Shown piece after piece: positions 41,728 to 50,260 of a stretch of DNA of 64,000 nt. The notes under the pieces were generated by a model. The model did not search any database. It worked only from the letters and a program-made list of their open reading frames with translations, and was not told the DNA's origin. Both the position numbers and the translations under genes were made by a program. How positions within the stretch are numbered: position 1 is the first letter of the stretch; each line of letters begins with the position of its first letter. The DNA is from Sandaracinus amylolyticus (lineage in GTDB: Bacteria > Myxococcota_A > Polyangia > Polyangiales > Sandaracinaceae). Location of the stretch: NCBI RefSeq assembly GCF_000737325.1, contig NZ_CP011125.1, positions 7,750,001 to 7,814,000 on the forward strand. Direction: 5' to 3'.

Positions 41728-42391
41728 TGTGGCGGCGCGCGGCGTCGTCGATCGCGCGCTCGAGCGCGCTCGGGCTCAGGCCCACGAACACGCGGCCCTC
41801 GACGTCGATGGTCGGGATCGAGCCGCGCGGGTTGAGCGCGCGCATGCGCTCGCGCGCCCGCGCGTCGCGATCGATGTCGTGGTCGACGTAGCTCACGCCC
41901 TCGAGCTGATCGAGGAACGCGCGCGCCTGGCGACACGCACCGCACCACGACGTCGAGTACATGACGATCGACACGCGGCGGCGCGCCGCTGCCAGCGCGT
42001 GGCGATCGAGCGGCGGGGTCGCCTGGATCACGCGCGGCGTCGTCGGCGCGCGCGGGACGCTCTCGACCGGCTCGCGCGGCGCGCTCCGCGGCGGCATCGC
42101 CGTGCGTGCCGGCGGCGGAGGAGCAGCCGCAGGTGGGATCACGGGCTCGGGCTCGCGCGCGATCGTCGACGCGATCTCCGCGTCCGCACCGGGCCAGGTG
42201 ACGAGCGCGAGGATCGCCATCACCACGACCATCGCGACGCCGACGAGCGCGCGTCCCCACGAGCTCTCGGGCTCCGGCTGCGCCGCCGGCGCGAGCGAGC
42301 GCCGGCACACGATGCAATCGCCGGACGGGCTCAACGCGATGTCGTGCGTTGGGCAGCGCGCGCCCGGCGTGCGCTCGCTCTCCATGCTCAT
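41723..42391 (-). CDS. Membrane-anchored glutaredoxin-like protein with N-terminal zinc-ribbon-like motif
   Basis: A protein of about 222 residues in four parts. The N-terminus has a small Cys/His motif (CPTHDIALSPSGDCIVCRR), probably a mini zinc ribbon facing the cytoplasm. Next is one membrane helix (LVGVAMVVVMAILALVTW), then a Pro/Ala-rich linker of 70 residues. The C-terminal glutaredoxin/thioredoxin fold has the redox motif WCGACRQAR and the cis-Pro region RGSIPTIDVEG. The redox domain would reduce or exchange disulfides outside the inner membrane. The ATG at 42391 (MSMESERT) is chosen because the frame above it runs through a dispersed repeat; the second ATG at 42385 is possible. glmU lies 98 bp upstream on the same strand. 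Confidence 0.8.
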   Translation of the reverse strand: MSMESERTPGARCPTHDIALSPSGDCIVCRRSLAPAAQPEPESSWGRALVGVAMVVVMAILALVTWPGADAEIASTIAREPEPVIPPAAAPPPPARTAMPPRSAPREPVESVPRAPTTPRVIQATPPLDRHALAAARRRVSIVMYSTSWCGACRQARAFLDQLEGVSYVDHDIDRDARARERMRALNPRGSIPTIDVEGRVFVGLSPSALERAIDDAARRHM

Positions 42392-42404
42392 CTCGGCTGG
42401 AGTG

Positions 42405-42475
42405 CTCGCCGGCGCAGGGCCCGACGGAAGCGTGCGGAGCACGCGGACGGGAGGCCCTGAGCGGGCGAGCCGATT
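42405..42475. repeat. Inverted degenerate copy of the GC-rich dispersed repeat
   Basis: Read on the minus strand, this stretch (AATCGGCTCGCCCGCTC through TCCGCACGCTTCCGTC to CGGCGAGCACT) aligns along its length with one 84-bp unit of the tandem array at 49472-49805. It lies between the glmU stop (42489) and the start of the glutaredoxin-like gene. Dyad pairs within it could form a hairpin in the transcript. Confidence 0.6.
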
Positions 42476-42488
42476 TTGGGATCTCTCT

Positions 42489-43934
42489 TCACTTCTTCTG
42501 CTTCTCGGCCTTGTCGGCGTCGGCCGCGCTCTTCAGCTTCGCCTTGAGGCGCGACGCGTAGCCGAGCTTGTTCTCCTGCTTCGCGCGGCCGACCGCGAGC
42601 GCGTCGTCGGGCACGTCCTTGGTCACCGTGGTGCCGGTCGCGACGTACGCGCCCTTGCCCACGCGCACCGGCGCCACGAGGTGCGAGTCGCTCCCGATGA
42701 ACGCGCCGTCCTCGAGGATCGTCGTGCTCTTCCGGTACCCGTCGTAGTTGCAGAAGATCGTGCCCGCGCCGACGTTCACCTTCTCGCCGACGAGGCCGTC
42801 ACCGAGGTACGCGAGGTGGTTCGCCTTGCTGCCGCGGCCCATGCGCGTCTTCTTGAGCTCGACGAAGTTGCCGACGTGCACGTCGGGCCCGAGCTCGCTG
42901 TCGGGACGAAGGTGCGAGAACGGACCGACCTGCGCTGCCTCGCCGACCTTCGACTGCGACGCGACGGTGTACGGCTTCAAATTGGCACCGGGTGCCACTT
43001 CCACGTCCTCGAGCACGCAGCCGACGTCGATGCGCGCGCCCGCGCCGATCTTCGTCTTGCCGCGCAGCGTGACGTTCGCCTCGAGCACCGCGTCGGGCTC
43101 GACCACGACGTCGGCGCCCACGTAGAGCGTCGCGGCATCGCGGATCGTCACGCCGCTCTCGCCGAGCCGGCGCGCGATGCGACGCCGCATCACCGCCTCG
43201 ACCTCGCTCAGCTGGAAGCGATCGTTGACGCCCTGCACGCTCTCCGCGCTCCAGCGGATCCCGGTCGCACCGCCCTGCGCGCCCGCCATCGCGACGACGT
43301 CGGTGAGGTAGAGCTCCTTCTGCGCGTTCGCGGGCGTCAGCTTCGCGAGCGACGCGCGCAGGAACGACGCGTCGACGCAGTACACGCCCGCGTTCCACTC
43401 CTTGATCGCGCGCTCTTCGGGCGACGCGTCCTTGTGCTCGCGGATGCCGACGACGTGGCCCTTCGCGTCGCGGAGGATGCGCCCGTAGCCGGTCGGATCG
43501 TCGAGCACGCTCGTGAGCAGCGCGACCGGGCCCGCGCCGCTCGCGCGACGCGCCGCGAGCAGCGCATCGATCGCGCCCTTCTCGAGCAGCGGCACGTCGC
43601 CGCAGAGGATCGCGACGTCGCCCTCGAAGTCGGCGAGCGGCTCCATCCCGCACATCACCGCGTGCCCGGTGCCGCGCTGCTCCGACTGCACCGCGATCTC
43701 CACCTCGCTGCCGAAGCGCGCACGGAGATCGGCCTCGACCGCCTCGCGACCGTGCCCGACCACGACGACGACGCGGCGCGCGCCCGACGCGAGCGCGCTG
43801 CGCACCACCCACGCGACCATCGGGAGCCCGCACACGGGGTGCAGCACCTTGGGCAGCGAGCTCTTCATGCGCGTGCCCTGCCCAGCGGCGAGCACGACGG
43901 CGGCGAGGGGACGATCCGCAGCGATGTTGGTCAT
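42489..43934 (-). CDS. glmU: Bifunctional GlmU: N-acetylglucosamine-1-phosphate uridyltransferase / glucosamine-1-phosphate acetyltransferase
   Basis: Makes UDP-N-acetylglucosamine for peptidoglycan and lipopolysaccharide, in the cytoplasm. The N-terminal uridyltransferase has LAAGQGTRMKSSLPKVLHPV (nucleotide loop) and QRGTGHAV, with CGDVPLL carrying the metal-binding Asp. The C-terminal half is a left-handed beta-helix of hexapeptide repeats; its active-site region (GRGSKANHLAYLGD, then GTIFCNYDG) is intact. At 481 residues it is close to the usual 455-465, the excess being a Lys-rich tail (KLKSAADADKAEKQKK). The start is ATG 43934. Single-copy and essential in most bacteria. The lipoprotein gene upstream is on the same strand, 51 bp away. 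Confidence 0.95.
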   Translation of the reverse strand: MTNIAADRPLAAVVLAAGQGTRMKSSLPKVLHPVCGLPMVAWVVRSALASGARRVVVVVGHGREAVEADLRARFGSEVEIAVQSEQRGTGHAVMCGMEPLADFEGDVAILCGDVPLLEKGAIDALLAARRASGAGPVALLTSVLDDPTGYGRILRDAKGHVVGIREHKDASPEERAIKEWNAGVYCVDASFLRASLAKLTPANAQKELYLTDVVAMAGAQGGATGIRWSAESVQGVNDRFQLSEVEAVMRRRIARRLGESGVTIRDAATLYVGADVVVEPDAVLEANVTLRGKTKIGAGARIDVGCVLEDVEVAPGANLKPYTVASQSKVGEAAQVGPFSHLRPDSELGPDVHVGNFVELKKTRMGRGSKANHLAYLGDGLVGEKVNVGAGTIFCNYDGYRKSTTILEDGAFIGSDSHLVAPVRVGKGAYVATGTTVTKDVPDDALAVGRAKQENKLGYASRLKAKLKSAADADKAEKQKK

Positions 43935-43985
43935 TTCGACGGAACGGAGCCTAGCCCCCGCTCCGGTCGCCGCAAAGCCTCGCTC

Positions 43986-45899
43986 CTACCGCGCCGGCAC
44001 GACCACGACGCTGCTGCGCAGCTGCACCAGCACGCCGACGCTCCCGCTCGCTTCCTGGAAGACGTACGCGCGCGCATACGTGCCGGGCGTCAGCAGCGGC
44101 AGATCGAAGATCGCCTGCACGTCGCCGTCGGCCTCGGCGTCGAAGCCGATCGTGTAGGTGCCCGCGGGGAGATCGACCGGCGCCTCGGTCTCGCCGAACC
44201 CGAAGTCGTCGACGAGCTGGGTGCCGAAGGTGGTGCCTCCGCCGAGCAGCTCGTACACGTCGCCGCGCGTGACGCCGGGCGCGACGTGGGTGATCGGCAC
44301 GCGGATGTTCGACGACGAGAGGCCCGCCGCGTCGTCCTCCAGCGCGACGACGTCGATCGATGCGAGATCGTCGTACACGACGACGGTGTACGCACGACCG
44401 GGCATCACGCGGACGTCGGTGTCGAGCAGCGGCGTCGGGGAGCCGGTCGCGGCGACGGCGATCGACAGCGCGCCGCTCGGCACCGAGATCACGCTCGACT
44501 GCGCCTTGAACGCGAGGTCGGTGACCGCCGCGACGGCGCTGCCCGCGTACACGTCGACGTTCGGCGCGTCGCGCGAGAGGTGCAGCACGCGCACGTCGGA
44601 CTGCGAGGGATCGACGCGCGTGGTGGTCGCGCCCTCGAGCTGCGCGAGCACGAGCGCGTCGCCCTCGGCGTCCTGCGCGAAGTAGAGGTTCGCGAGCGCC
44701 CCGCCTTCGAGCTCGGGGAGCGAGAAATAGAGATCCGGCGTGGCGTCGTCGTCGCGATCGATGCCCAGCGTGTACGCGCCGTACGGGAGATCGAACGGCT
44801 CGGCGGCGTCGCCGAATTCGACGTCGCTCAGCAGGCTCTCGGTCTGGCCGTCCGCGGCGACCGCGTACACGTCGACCGTGCCGAGCGTGGGCGCGGCGTG
44901 GATCGCGCGGACGCGCACGTCGATCGGCGACAGCCCCGCGGTGTCGTCCTCGAACACGACCGCATCGAGGCTCGCGAGCGCGCCGATCGCGACCGCGGTG
45001 TACGTGCGGCCCTGCTCGAGCCGCAGCGGCACGCTGAGCACCGAGGTCGCGCTCGTGCCGTCGGTCGTGAGCTCGAGCGCGGCCTCGCCGCCCGCGAGAT
45101 CGACGTAGTCGGTGCTCGCGCCGAACGCGATCGGATCGAGCGCCGCGTCGCCGACGAGCGGCGTGATCGATGGCGCATCGGGGCCGAGGTGCACGACGCG
45201 CAGGCGCTGCCGGAGCGCATCGACGCGCTCGGTGTCGTCGGGCCCCTGCACCAGCAGGAACGGCGTGCCCTCGTCGTCGACCGCGGTGAAGACGTTGACG
45301 ACGGCGCGCTCGGGGAGCGCGTCGATCGCGAAGAGCCGATCCGGGGTCGCGTCGTCGTCGAGATCGATGCCCACGACGAGCGCGCCGGCCTCGAGGTCGA
45401 CGGGATCGGAGGCGCCGCCGTAGCGCAGGTTCTCGGCGAGGGGCTCGGGCGCGCCGGTGCCGGGCACGACGTAGAGATCGACGGTGCCGACGCCCTCGGC
45501 GGCGTGGATGACGCGCACGCGGGTCTCACCGCTCGCGATCCCCGACGCGTCGTCCTCGACGACGCTCGCCTGCACGCGCGCGAGCGCGCCGAACGCGACC
45601 GCGGTGTAGCGACGACCATCCGCGATGCTCACGCCGCTCAGCGTGACGACCGCCTCGTCCGCACCGTCGCCCGCCGCCGCGATCTGCACGTCGCGATCGC
45701 CGGGCGCGACGTGGATCGCGTCGCTTCCTTCCGCGAACGCGACACCGGACACGATCGGTCCTTCTCCATCGACGAACACGTCGATCCGCGGCGCGTCCGC
45801 GCTCAGGTGCACGACGCGCAGCGCAGTCTCCGGTGAGTCGTCGCCGCAGCTGGCAAGCACCACCACGCTCGCGCAAGCGAGCCATCTCCAAGCACGCAT
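43986..45899 (-). CDS. Lipoprotein of tandem DUF4397 domains
   Basis: A 637-residue lipoprotein: signal peptide with lipobox (VVVLASCGDD), then six related modules. Three read like VVHLSADAPRIDVFVDG, LRVVHLGPDAPSITPLVGD and VLHLSRDAPNVDVYAGS. They alternate with three like VIHAAEGVGTVDLYVV, AIHAAPTLGTVDVYAV and ITHVAPGVTRGDVYEL. These are the hallmark strands of DUF4397 domains, which are found in surface or periplasmic proteins of unknown role. The ATG at 45899 is selected because AGGAG lies 6 bases upstream; an ATG at 45905 overlaps that ribosome site. The three-fold duplication of a two-module unit suggests growth by internal duplication. Confidence 0.85.
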   Translation of the reverse strand: MRAWRWLACASVVVLASCGDDSPETALRVVHLSADAPRIDVFVDGEGPIVSGVAFAEGSDAIHVAPGDRDVQIAAAGDGADEAVVTLSGVSIADGRRYTAVAFGALARVQASVVEDDASGIASGETRVRVIHAAEGVGTVDLYVVPGTGAPEPLAENLRYGGASDPVDLEAGALVVGIDLDDDATPDRLFAIDALPERAVVNVFTAVDDEGTPFLLVQGPDDTERVDALRQRLRVVHLGPDAPSITPLVGDAALDPIAFGASTDYVDLAGGEAALELTTDGTSATSVLSVPLRLEQGRTYTAVAIGALASLDAVVFEDDTAGLSPIDVRVRAIHAAPTLGTVDVYAVAADGQTESLLSDVEFGDAAEPFDLPYGAYTLGIDRDDDATPDLYFSLPELEGGALANLYFAQDAEGDALVLAQLEGATTTRVDPSQSDVRVLHLSRDAPNVDVYAGSAVAAVTDLAFKAQSSVISVPSGALSIAVAATGSPTPLLDTDVRVMPGRAYTVVVYDDLASIDVVALEDDAAGLSSSNIRVPITHVAPGVTRGDVYELLGGGTTFGTQLVDDFGFGETEAPVDLPAGTYTIGFDAEADGDVQAIFDLPLLTPGTYARAYVFQEASGSVGVLVQLRSSVVVVPAR

Positions 45900-46082
45900 G
45901 GTCATCTCCTCTCGCGAGGCGGAGCACGTCATGCGGCGAACACACCGCGCACGACGCTCTCGGTCCGGCTCGACGCTCGATCGCGCGGGAGCACGCGATG
46001 ATCGAGGAAGACGCGGAGCTCCGACCCTGGCCTCACACGAGCATGGTGCCGCGGGTCGCGACGATCGCGCTACGGGGTCGTT

Positions 46083-46088
46083 TAGAAT
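46083..46088 (+). promoter_or_regulatory. Probable -10 box of a leaderless transcript
   Basis: TAGAAT lies six bases before the GTG start at 46095. A -10 box at that distance puts the first transcribed base on or next to the start codon. There is no ribosome-binding sequence between. The -35 region is not obvious. Confidence 0.5.
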
Positions 46089-46094
46089 CGCGCG

Positions 46095-46640
46095 GTGGCT
46101 GGCACTCCCTCGCGCCTCTTCGTCCCGCGCATGCTCTGGCTCGCGCTGCTGATCGCGCAGGGCATCTTCGTGCTGCTGCTCGCGGTGCCGCTCGTCGAGC
46201 TGCCCTCGGCGCGCCCCGACGACACGCTGCTCGCGGTGCTCGTCGCGGTCGCGACCAGCAGCGCGATCGCGTCGTTCCTCTTGCCGCAGCACTTCCTGCG
46301 CGCCGCGCTCGCGCGCCATCGCTTCGAGATGCGCGAGGTCCCCGACCCGAGCGCGCCCGTCGGGTTCCGCGGCGCGGCGCCGACGATCCGCGAGCACGCC
46401 GACGTCGCGGCGGTGCACCGGATCGCGCGGATGATCGGCACGACGCCGTTCATCCTCTCGATCGCGTTCTCCGAGTCGATCAGCGTGATCGGCTTCGCGA
46501 GCGCGTTCCTCGGTCATCCGCCGATCGTGTGGGGCGCGTTCATCGCGACCGGCATCGCGCTCACCGCGCTGCGCTTCCCGACCGACGCGACGTTCTTCGG
46601 TCCGATCGAGCGCCACACCGGCGTGCCGGTGCCGCGCTGA
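46095..46640 (+). CDS. Four-helix membrane protein of unknown function
   Basis: A 181-residue membrane protein with four hydrophobic segments: LWLALLIAQGIFVLLLAVPL, DTLLAVLVAVATSSAIASFL, FILSIAFSESISVIGFASAF and a last one around WGAFIATGIALTAL. A short cytoplasmic stretch with VHRIARMIGTTP joins the middle pair. No enzyme motif is seen and I do not recognise a family. The start is GTG at 46095, with TAGAAT just upstream and no ribosome site. The 3' end is 4 bp from the convergent ArsA-like gene. Confidence 0.7.
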   Translation: MAGTPSRLFVPRMLWLALLIAQGIFVLLLAVPLVELPSARPDDTLLAVLVAVATSSAIASFLLPQHFLRAALARHRFEMREVPDPSAPVGFRGAAPTIREHADVAAVHRIARMIGTTPFILSIAFSESISVIGFASAFLGHPPIVWGAFIATGIALTALRFPTDATFFGPIERHTGVPVPR

Positions 46641-46644
46641 CGGC

Positions 46645-47814
46645 TCAGTGCGTGACGACCTCGTTCTGCCGCTCGCCGACGAGGTAGCTCGCGACGCGCG
46701 CCAGCGATCCCAGGTCGTGCACGTCGTGCTCGAGCACCGGCACCTCGACGTAGAGCGCGTCCTTGCCGCTGCGGTTCTTCAGGCGATCCGCCTCGAGCCG
46801 ATCCGCCACCGCGCGCAGGCGCGCGTCGTCGAGCGCGCGACGCATCCGCGCGACCATCTTCGCCGCGTCGACGTCCTCCGGCAGGTGCGCCTTCGCCTCG
46901 GCCTCGAGCTGCGACGTCGGCGCGCTCGGCTCCGCGATCAGCTGGTGCACCTGGTTGATCACGAACGCGTCGCGCCGCATGCCCGCCTCGGCGAGGCGCT
47001 CGCCGAAGTAGATCGCCTCTTCGATCGCGAGCGGCGCCGGGCTCGTGACGATCACGAATGCGACCTCGGCCGAGCGGAAGTCGTTCGCGACCTCCTGCGC
47101 GCGCGCCCGGAAGCCACCGAACAGATCGTTGAAGTCGGTGATGAACGCCGCGACCTCCTCGAGGAAGCCGGTGCCCGTGAACTTCGAGAGGCCACGCAGC
47201 AGGAACGCCGCGCCCTTGCCCACGAGGTTCAGCGAGAGCTTGCCCGCGCCCTCGAACGCCTGGACGAACCAGCGCATCGCCGGTGAGTCGACGAGCCCCG
47301 CGAGCCGCTCGGGCGCGTCGAGGAAGTCGAGCGCGTTCGACGTCGGCGGCGTGTCGAGGACGATGAGGTCGTAGCGCGGGTCGTTCTTCACGGCGTGGAG
47401 CTTCTCCATCGCCATGTACTCCTGCGTGCCCGCGAGCGACGTCGAGATGTACTGGTAGAGCTTGTTGCCGAGGATGCGCTCGGCGCGCTCGGGGCTCGAC
47501 GCGGTGCGCCGCACGAGCTCGTCGAACGTGCGCTTGGTGTCGAGCATCATCGCGCTCAGCGCACCGCGCATCGCCAGGCCCTGCGCGTCGAAGAGCGTCT
47601 TCGGGACGACCTGCTCCTCCGTCGTCATCTCGTTCAGCCCGAGGCTGTTCGCGAGGCGCTTCGCGGGGTCGATCGTCAGACAGAGCACGCGACGTCCGTG
47701 CATCGCGGCGTGCAGCGCGAGCGACGCAGCGGTCGTGGTCTTGCCGACGCCTCCGGACCCGACGCACACGACGACGCGATGAGAGTCGAGGACGTCCCGC
47801 AGCGAGCTCGGCAT
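46645..47814 (-). CDS. ArsA/GET3-family ATPase
   Basis: A 389-residue soluble P-loop ATPase of the ArsA family (single ArsA domain). The deviant Walker A is VGSGGVGKTTTAASLALHAA (residues 18-37), the switch region LTIDPAKRLANSLG, and IVLDTPPTSNAL carries the switch II Asp. Members power arsenite export or, as in GET3, chaperone membrane proteins. No arsB or arsR is nearby, so arsenic resistance is unlikely and the substrate is open. TAGGCT ends 10 bases before the ATG, a clear case of a probable leaderless start. It is divergent from the Cys-rich lipoprotein gene, 78 bp away. Myxobacteria often carry several such ATPases. Confidence 0.87.
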   Translation of the reverse strand: MPSSLRDVLDSHRVVVCVGSGGVGKTTTAASLALHAAMHGRRVLCLTIDPAKRLANSLGLNEMTTEEQVVPKTLFDAQGLAMRGALSAMMLDTKRTFDELVRRTASSPERAERILGNKLYQYISTSLAGTQEYMAMEKLHAVKNDPRYDLIVLDTPPTSNALDFLDAPERLAGLVDSPAMRWFVQAFEGAGKLSLNLVGKGAAFLLRGLSKFTGTGFLEEVAAFITDFNDLFGGFRARAQEVANDFRSAEVAFVIVTSPAPLAIEEAIYFGERLAEAGMRRDAFVINQVHQLIAEPSAPTSQLEAEAKAHLPEDVDAAKMVARMRRALDDARLRAVADRLEADRLKNRSGKDALYVEVPVLEHDVHDLGSLARVASYLVGERQNEVVTH

Positions 47815-47892
47815 CAGGCGCGCGAGCCTAGCGCCAACCATCGCGGGGTTCCATCGCGCGCGCACCTCGTGTATGGCTGCGGGCTCGACGTC

Positions 47893-48975
47893 ATGCGCCG
47901 GCTCACGATCCCGCTCTCGATCGCGCTGCTGCTCGCGTCTGCGTGCTCGGGCCCCGAGCGCCCGCCGCCGGAGCGTCCACGCGAAGAGCGCATGGACGCG
48001 GGCACACCCGTGGTCGAGGCGCCGGTCGAGGAGCCCGGCCTGCAAGTGCCCGAGGACGATCGCGCGCCCGACGGACCCGCGTGCGTGCGCACCGACTCTT
48101 GCGGCGCGGGCATGCAGTGCCGCGGCGCGCCCGGATGCACGAGCGACTGGGCGTGCGGCGAGGCGCGCGAGTGCATGGACGAGAACGTCGCGTACTGCGA
48201 CTGCGACGGCGCGACGTTCTACGCGCGCGGTGGGTGCCCGGGGCGTCCGTACGCGCACGTCGGGCCCTGCGAGGCGATGGGCGAGCTGATCGCGGCGGGC
48301 ACCGAGCTCGGCATCCACGACTACGACGAGCCCCCGACGACGCAGGACCGCACGTGCGCGTCGAGCTCGCAGTGCGGGCGCGGGCTCACGTGCTTCGGCA
48401 TCGCGGGCTGCAACACCGACTGGACGTGCGTGCGGGCGCGCGGTTGCACGCGTGATCGCGCGGCGTTCTGTGGGTGCGACGGGCAGACGTTCCACGCGAG
48501 CTCGACGTGCCCGGGGCGGCCCTTCGTGCATCGCGGTGCGTGCCGCGAGGCCATCGCGCGCGCCGACGAGCTCGACGCGGGTGTGGCGCCGATCGAGCGC
48601 GATGCGGGCGCCGCGATCGCGACCCGAGAGCGCGACGCGGGCGCGCCGATCGCGACCCGCCAGCGTGATGCCGGCGCGCCGACGAGCGTCGCGATGTCGA
48701 TCCCCGAGGAGCCCGCGCCGCACCGCGGCGAGCGCGTGTGCCGCACCAACCGCGACTGCCCGGGGAACCAGGTGTGTCAGGGACCGGCGGGCTGCGGCAT
48801 GGAGTGGACGTGCGGCCGCCCGGAGCGCGCGTGCGTGCGCGACACCCAGGTGTTCTGCGACTGCGAGGGCCAGGACTTCCGCGCGAGCATGTTCTGCCCG
48901 GGGCGGCCCTATCGGCACCGCGGCTCGTGCGAGATCGATCGTCTGCTCGATCTCAGCGGCGCGGCAGTTCGCTGA
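47893..48975 (+). CDS. Lipoprotein with three Cys-rich repeats
   Basis: A 360-residue lipoprotein. The signal peptide MRRLTIPLSIALLLASACSG carries the lipobox. The mature part has three copies of a unit of about 65 residues. Each opens with a C-x(5)-C-x(4)-C pattern (CVRTDSCGAGMQC, CASSSQCGRGLTC, CRTNRDCPGNQVC), continues with a Trp-x-Cys (DWACG, DWTCV, EWTCG) and YCDCDGATF-like, and ends CPGRPYAHVGPC-like. The second and third copies are separated by an ERDAGA-repeat linker. All Cys positions agree between copies, so they should form conserved disulfides in the periplasm or on the surface. I know no named family. The ATG at 47893 is the only start giving the signal peptide. Confidence 0.8.
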   Translation: MRRLTIPLSIALLLASACSGPERPPPERPREERMDAGTPVVEAPVEEPGLQVPEDDRAPDGPACVRTDSCGAGMQCRGAPGCTSDWACGEARECMDENVAYCDCDGATFYARGGCPGRPYAHVGPCEAMGELIAAGTELGIHDYDEPPTTQDRTCASSSQCGRGLTCFGIAGCNTDWTCVRARGCTRDRAAFCGCDGQTFHASSTCPGRPFVHRGACREAIARADELDAGVAPIERDAGAAIATRERDAGAPIATRQRDAGAPTSVAMSIPEEPAPHRGERVCRTNRDCPGNQVCQGPAGCGMEWTCGRPERACVRDTQVFCDCEGQDFRASMFCPGRPYRHRGSCEIDRLLDLSGAAVR

Positions 48976-49014
48976 GAGTTGCAGGCGCAACCGTCACGGT
49001 TGCGCGCGCAACCC

Positions 49015-49404
49015 TCACTCCGCGTCGACGGCGACGCAGAAGCGCTGGACGTCGGTGTCGCGGACCTCGACGTCGAGGTCCATCTCCGCGAGGTCGTCGG
49101 GCCCGACGCAGCGGTAGCCGTCGTCCTGGCGGCAGTCTCCGCTGCTCTCGCAGCGCCTCATGCACGCGACGATCGCGCGGCGCGCCGGCTGCGGGTTGAA
49201 GCGCACGCACACCGAGTCGTCGGGGCAGCGGTCGGGCTCGCAGTCGAAGACCGTGCAGTACCCGCCGGGCTGCGCGATGTCGCAGAGGCGATCGCCGTTG
49301 ATCGAGCAGTTGCTGGCGCTCGAGCACGAGTCGCCGATCTGCGGGGCGCACGCGGCGGCTTGGACCGCGACGAGCGCGAGGATCACGGAGCGAAGGAAGC
49401 GCAC
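49015..49404 (-). CDS. Small Cys-rich lipoprotein
   Basis: A 129-residue lipoprotein with 13 Cys in the mature part. The signal peptide runs from VRFLRSVILALVAVQ to the lipobox AAAC. Cys-rich blocks follow (DSCSSASNCSING, CDIAQPGGYCTVFDCEPDRC, CMRRCESSGDCRQDDGYRC), of a type often seen in myxobacterial surface lipoproteins. The GTG at 49404 starts the signal peptide; an open extension upstream runs only through the 84-bp tandem repeat and is not a gene. The convergent neighbour (47893-48975) is also Cys-rich, which may or may not be chance. Function unknown. Confidence 0.75.
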   Translation of the reverse strand: MRFLRSVILALVAVQAAACAPQIGDSCSSASNCSINGDRLCDIAQPGGYCTVFDCEPDRCPDDSVCVRFNPQPARRAIVACMRRCESSGDCRQDDGYRCVGPDDLAEMDLDVEVRDTDVQRFCVAVDAE

Positions 49405-49471
49405 GGGGCGCGCAGCATAGAAGACGCGCTCTCGGCGCGCCACGCACGCTCCTTCGCCCAGGAACCCAACT

Positions 49472-49805
49472 GATCGGCTCGCCGCTCCGGGCCCTTCCGT
49501 CCGCGCGCTCCGCGCGCTCCCGTCCGGGCCCTCCGGGACGAGCACTCCTGTCGTCAATCGGCTCGCCGCTCCGGGCCCTTCCGTCCGCGCGCTCCGCGCG
49601 CTCCCGTCCGGGCCCTCCGGGACGAGCACTCCTGTCGTCAATCGGCTCGCCGCTCCGGGCCCTTCCGTCCGCGCGCTCCGCGCGCTCCCGTCCGGGCCCT
49701 CCGGGACGAGCACTCCTGTCGTCAATCGGCTCGCCGCTCCGGGCCCTTCCGTCCGCGCGCTCCGCGCGCTCCCGTCCGGGCCCTCCGGGACGAGCACTCC
49801 TGCTG
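49472..49805. repeat. Four tandem copies of an 84-bp GC-rich repeat
   Basis: Copies begin at about 49472, 49556, 49640 and 49724, and the middle two are identical to the eye. Each reads AATCGGCTCGCCGCTCCGGG, then CCTTCCGTCCGCGCGCTCC and GCGCGCTCCCGTCCGGGCCC, ending GGGACGAGCACTCCTGTCGTC. GGGCCC near both ends and the CGCGCGCTCC repeats permit strong foldback. The array fills the gap between two minus-strand genes (stop 49811, start 49404). Since 84 is a multiple of three, reading frames stay open through it, which is not evidence of coding. Single degenerate copies occur at 13815 and, inverted, at 42405. Confidence 0.88.
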
Positions 49806-49810
49806 GCGCG

Positions 49811-50176
49811 TCAATTCGCGGCGAGGATGCGCTCGACGCCGCGCAGCGAGGTCGCGAGGAGCGCGTCGCGCGCGACCGTCCCGCCGATCGACGCCAGATA
49901 GAGCGGCTGGCCGTGCACGCGCATCGTGCGCACCGCGACGTCGGCCCCGCGCAGCAACGGCGGCATCGGCATCGAGATCGTCCGACCGAGCAGCGGCGCG
50001 ATCGCCGCGAGCTCCTCGCACACCGCGCGATCCCCCGACTCCGCGAGCGCGATGCCCGCCTCGTCCGCGAGCACCAGCGCCTCGAGGCGCGCTTGATCGC
50101 GCGCGTGGTCGATCTGGAAGCGGAGCGCGAGCTCGCGCTGCTCGCTGCGGCGGATCCGGCGTTCGACGATGCGCAT
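49811..50176 (-). CDS. Small soluble protein, possibly Roadblock/LC7-like
   Basis: A 121-residue protein without signal or membrane segments. A basic helix (RRIRRSEQRELALRFQ) precedes LEALVLADEAGIALAESGD and ends in LLATSLRGVERILAA. The strand-turn VLADEAGIALAES recalls Roadblock/LC7 proteins, which bind small GTPases, but the match is weak. The ATG at 50176 has AGGAG 4 bases upstream. It is divergent from the CDF exporter gene across 84 bp that contain TAGAGT and TACATC words on this strand. The tandem repeat begins 6 bp after its stop. Confidence 0.55.
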   Translation of the reverse strand: MRIVERRIRRSEQRELALRFQIDHARDQARLEALVLADEAGIALAESGDRAVCEELAAIAPLLGRTISMPMPPLLRGADVAVRTMRVHGQPLYLASIGGTVARDALLATSLRGVERILAAN

Positions 50177-50260
50177 CAGGCTCCTCTCGGCTCCCGCAGA
50201 GCCGTGTGGTTGGATGTAGGCAACTCTACCGGCTCGCGCCTCCGCGCCCAAGAAAGAGAC

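Noticed and set aside
46645-47814. Arsenic-resistance operon
   Set aside because: No arsB, arsC, arsD or arsR lies nearby; ArsA-family ATPases have other roles in many bacteria.
46645-48990. A 781-residue ArsA protein with a 390-residue N-terminal extension
   Set aside because: The extension is Arg-rich shadow of the divergent Cys-rich lipoprotein gene; the P-loop starts right after ATG 47814.
49408-49797. N-terminal extension of the small Cys-rich lipoprotein through the 84-bp repeats
   Set aside because: The frame is open only because the unit is 84 bp; the real gene has its signal peptide at 49404.
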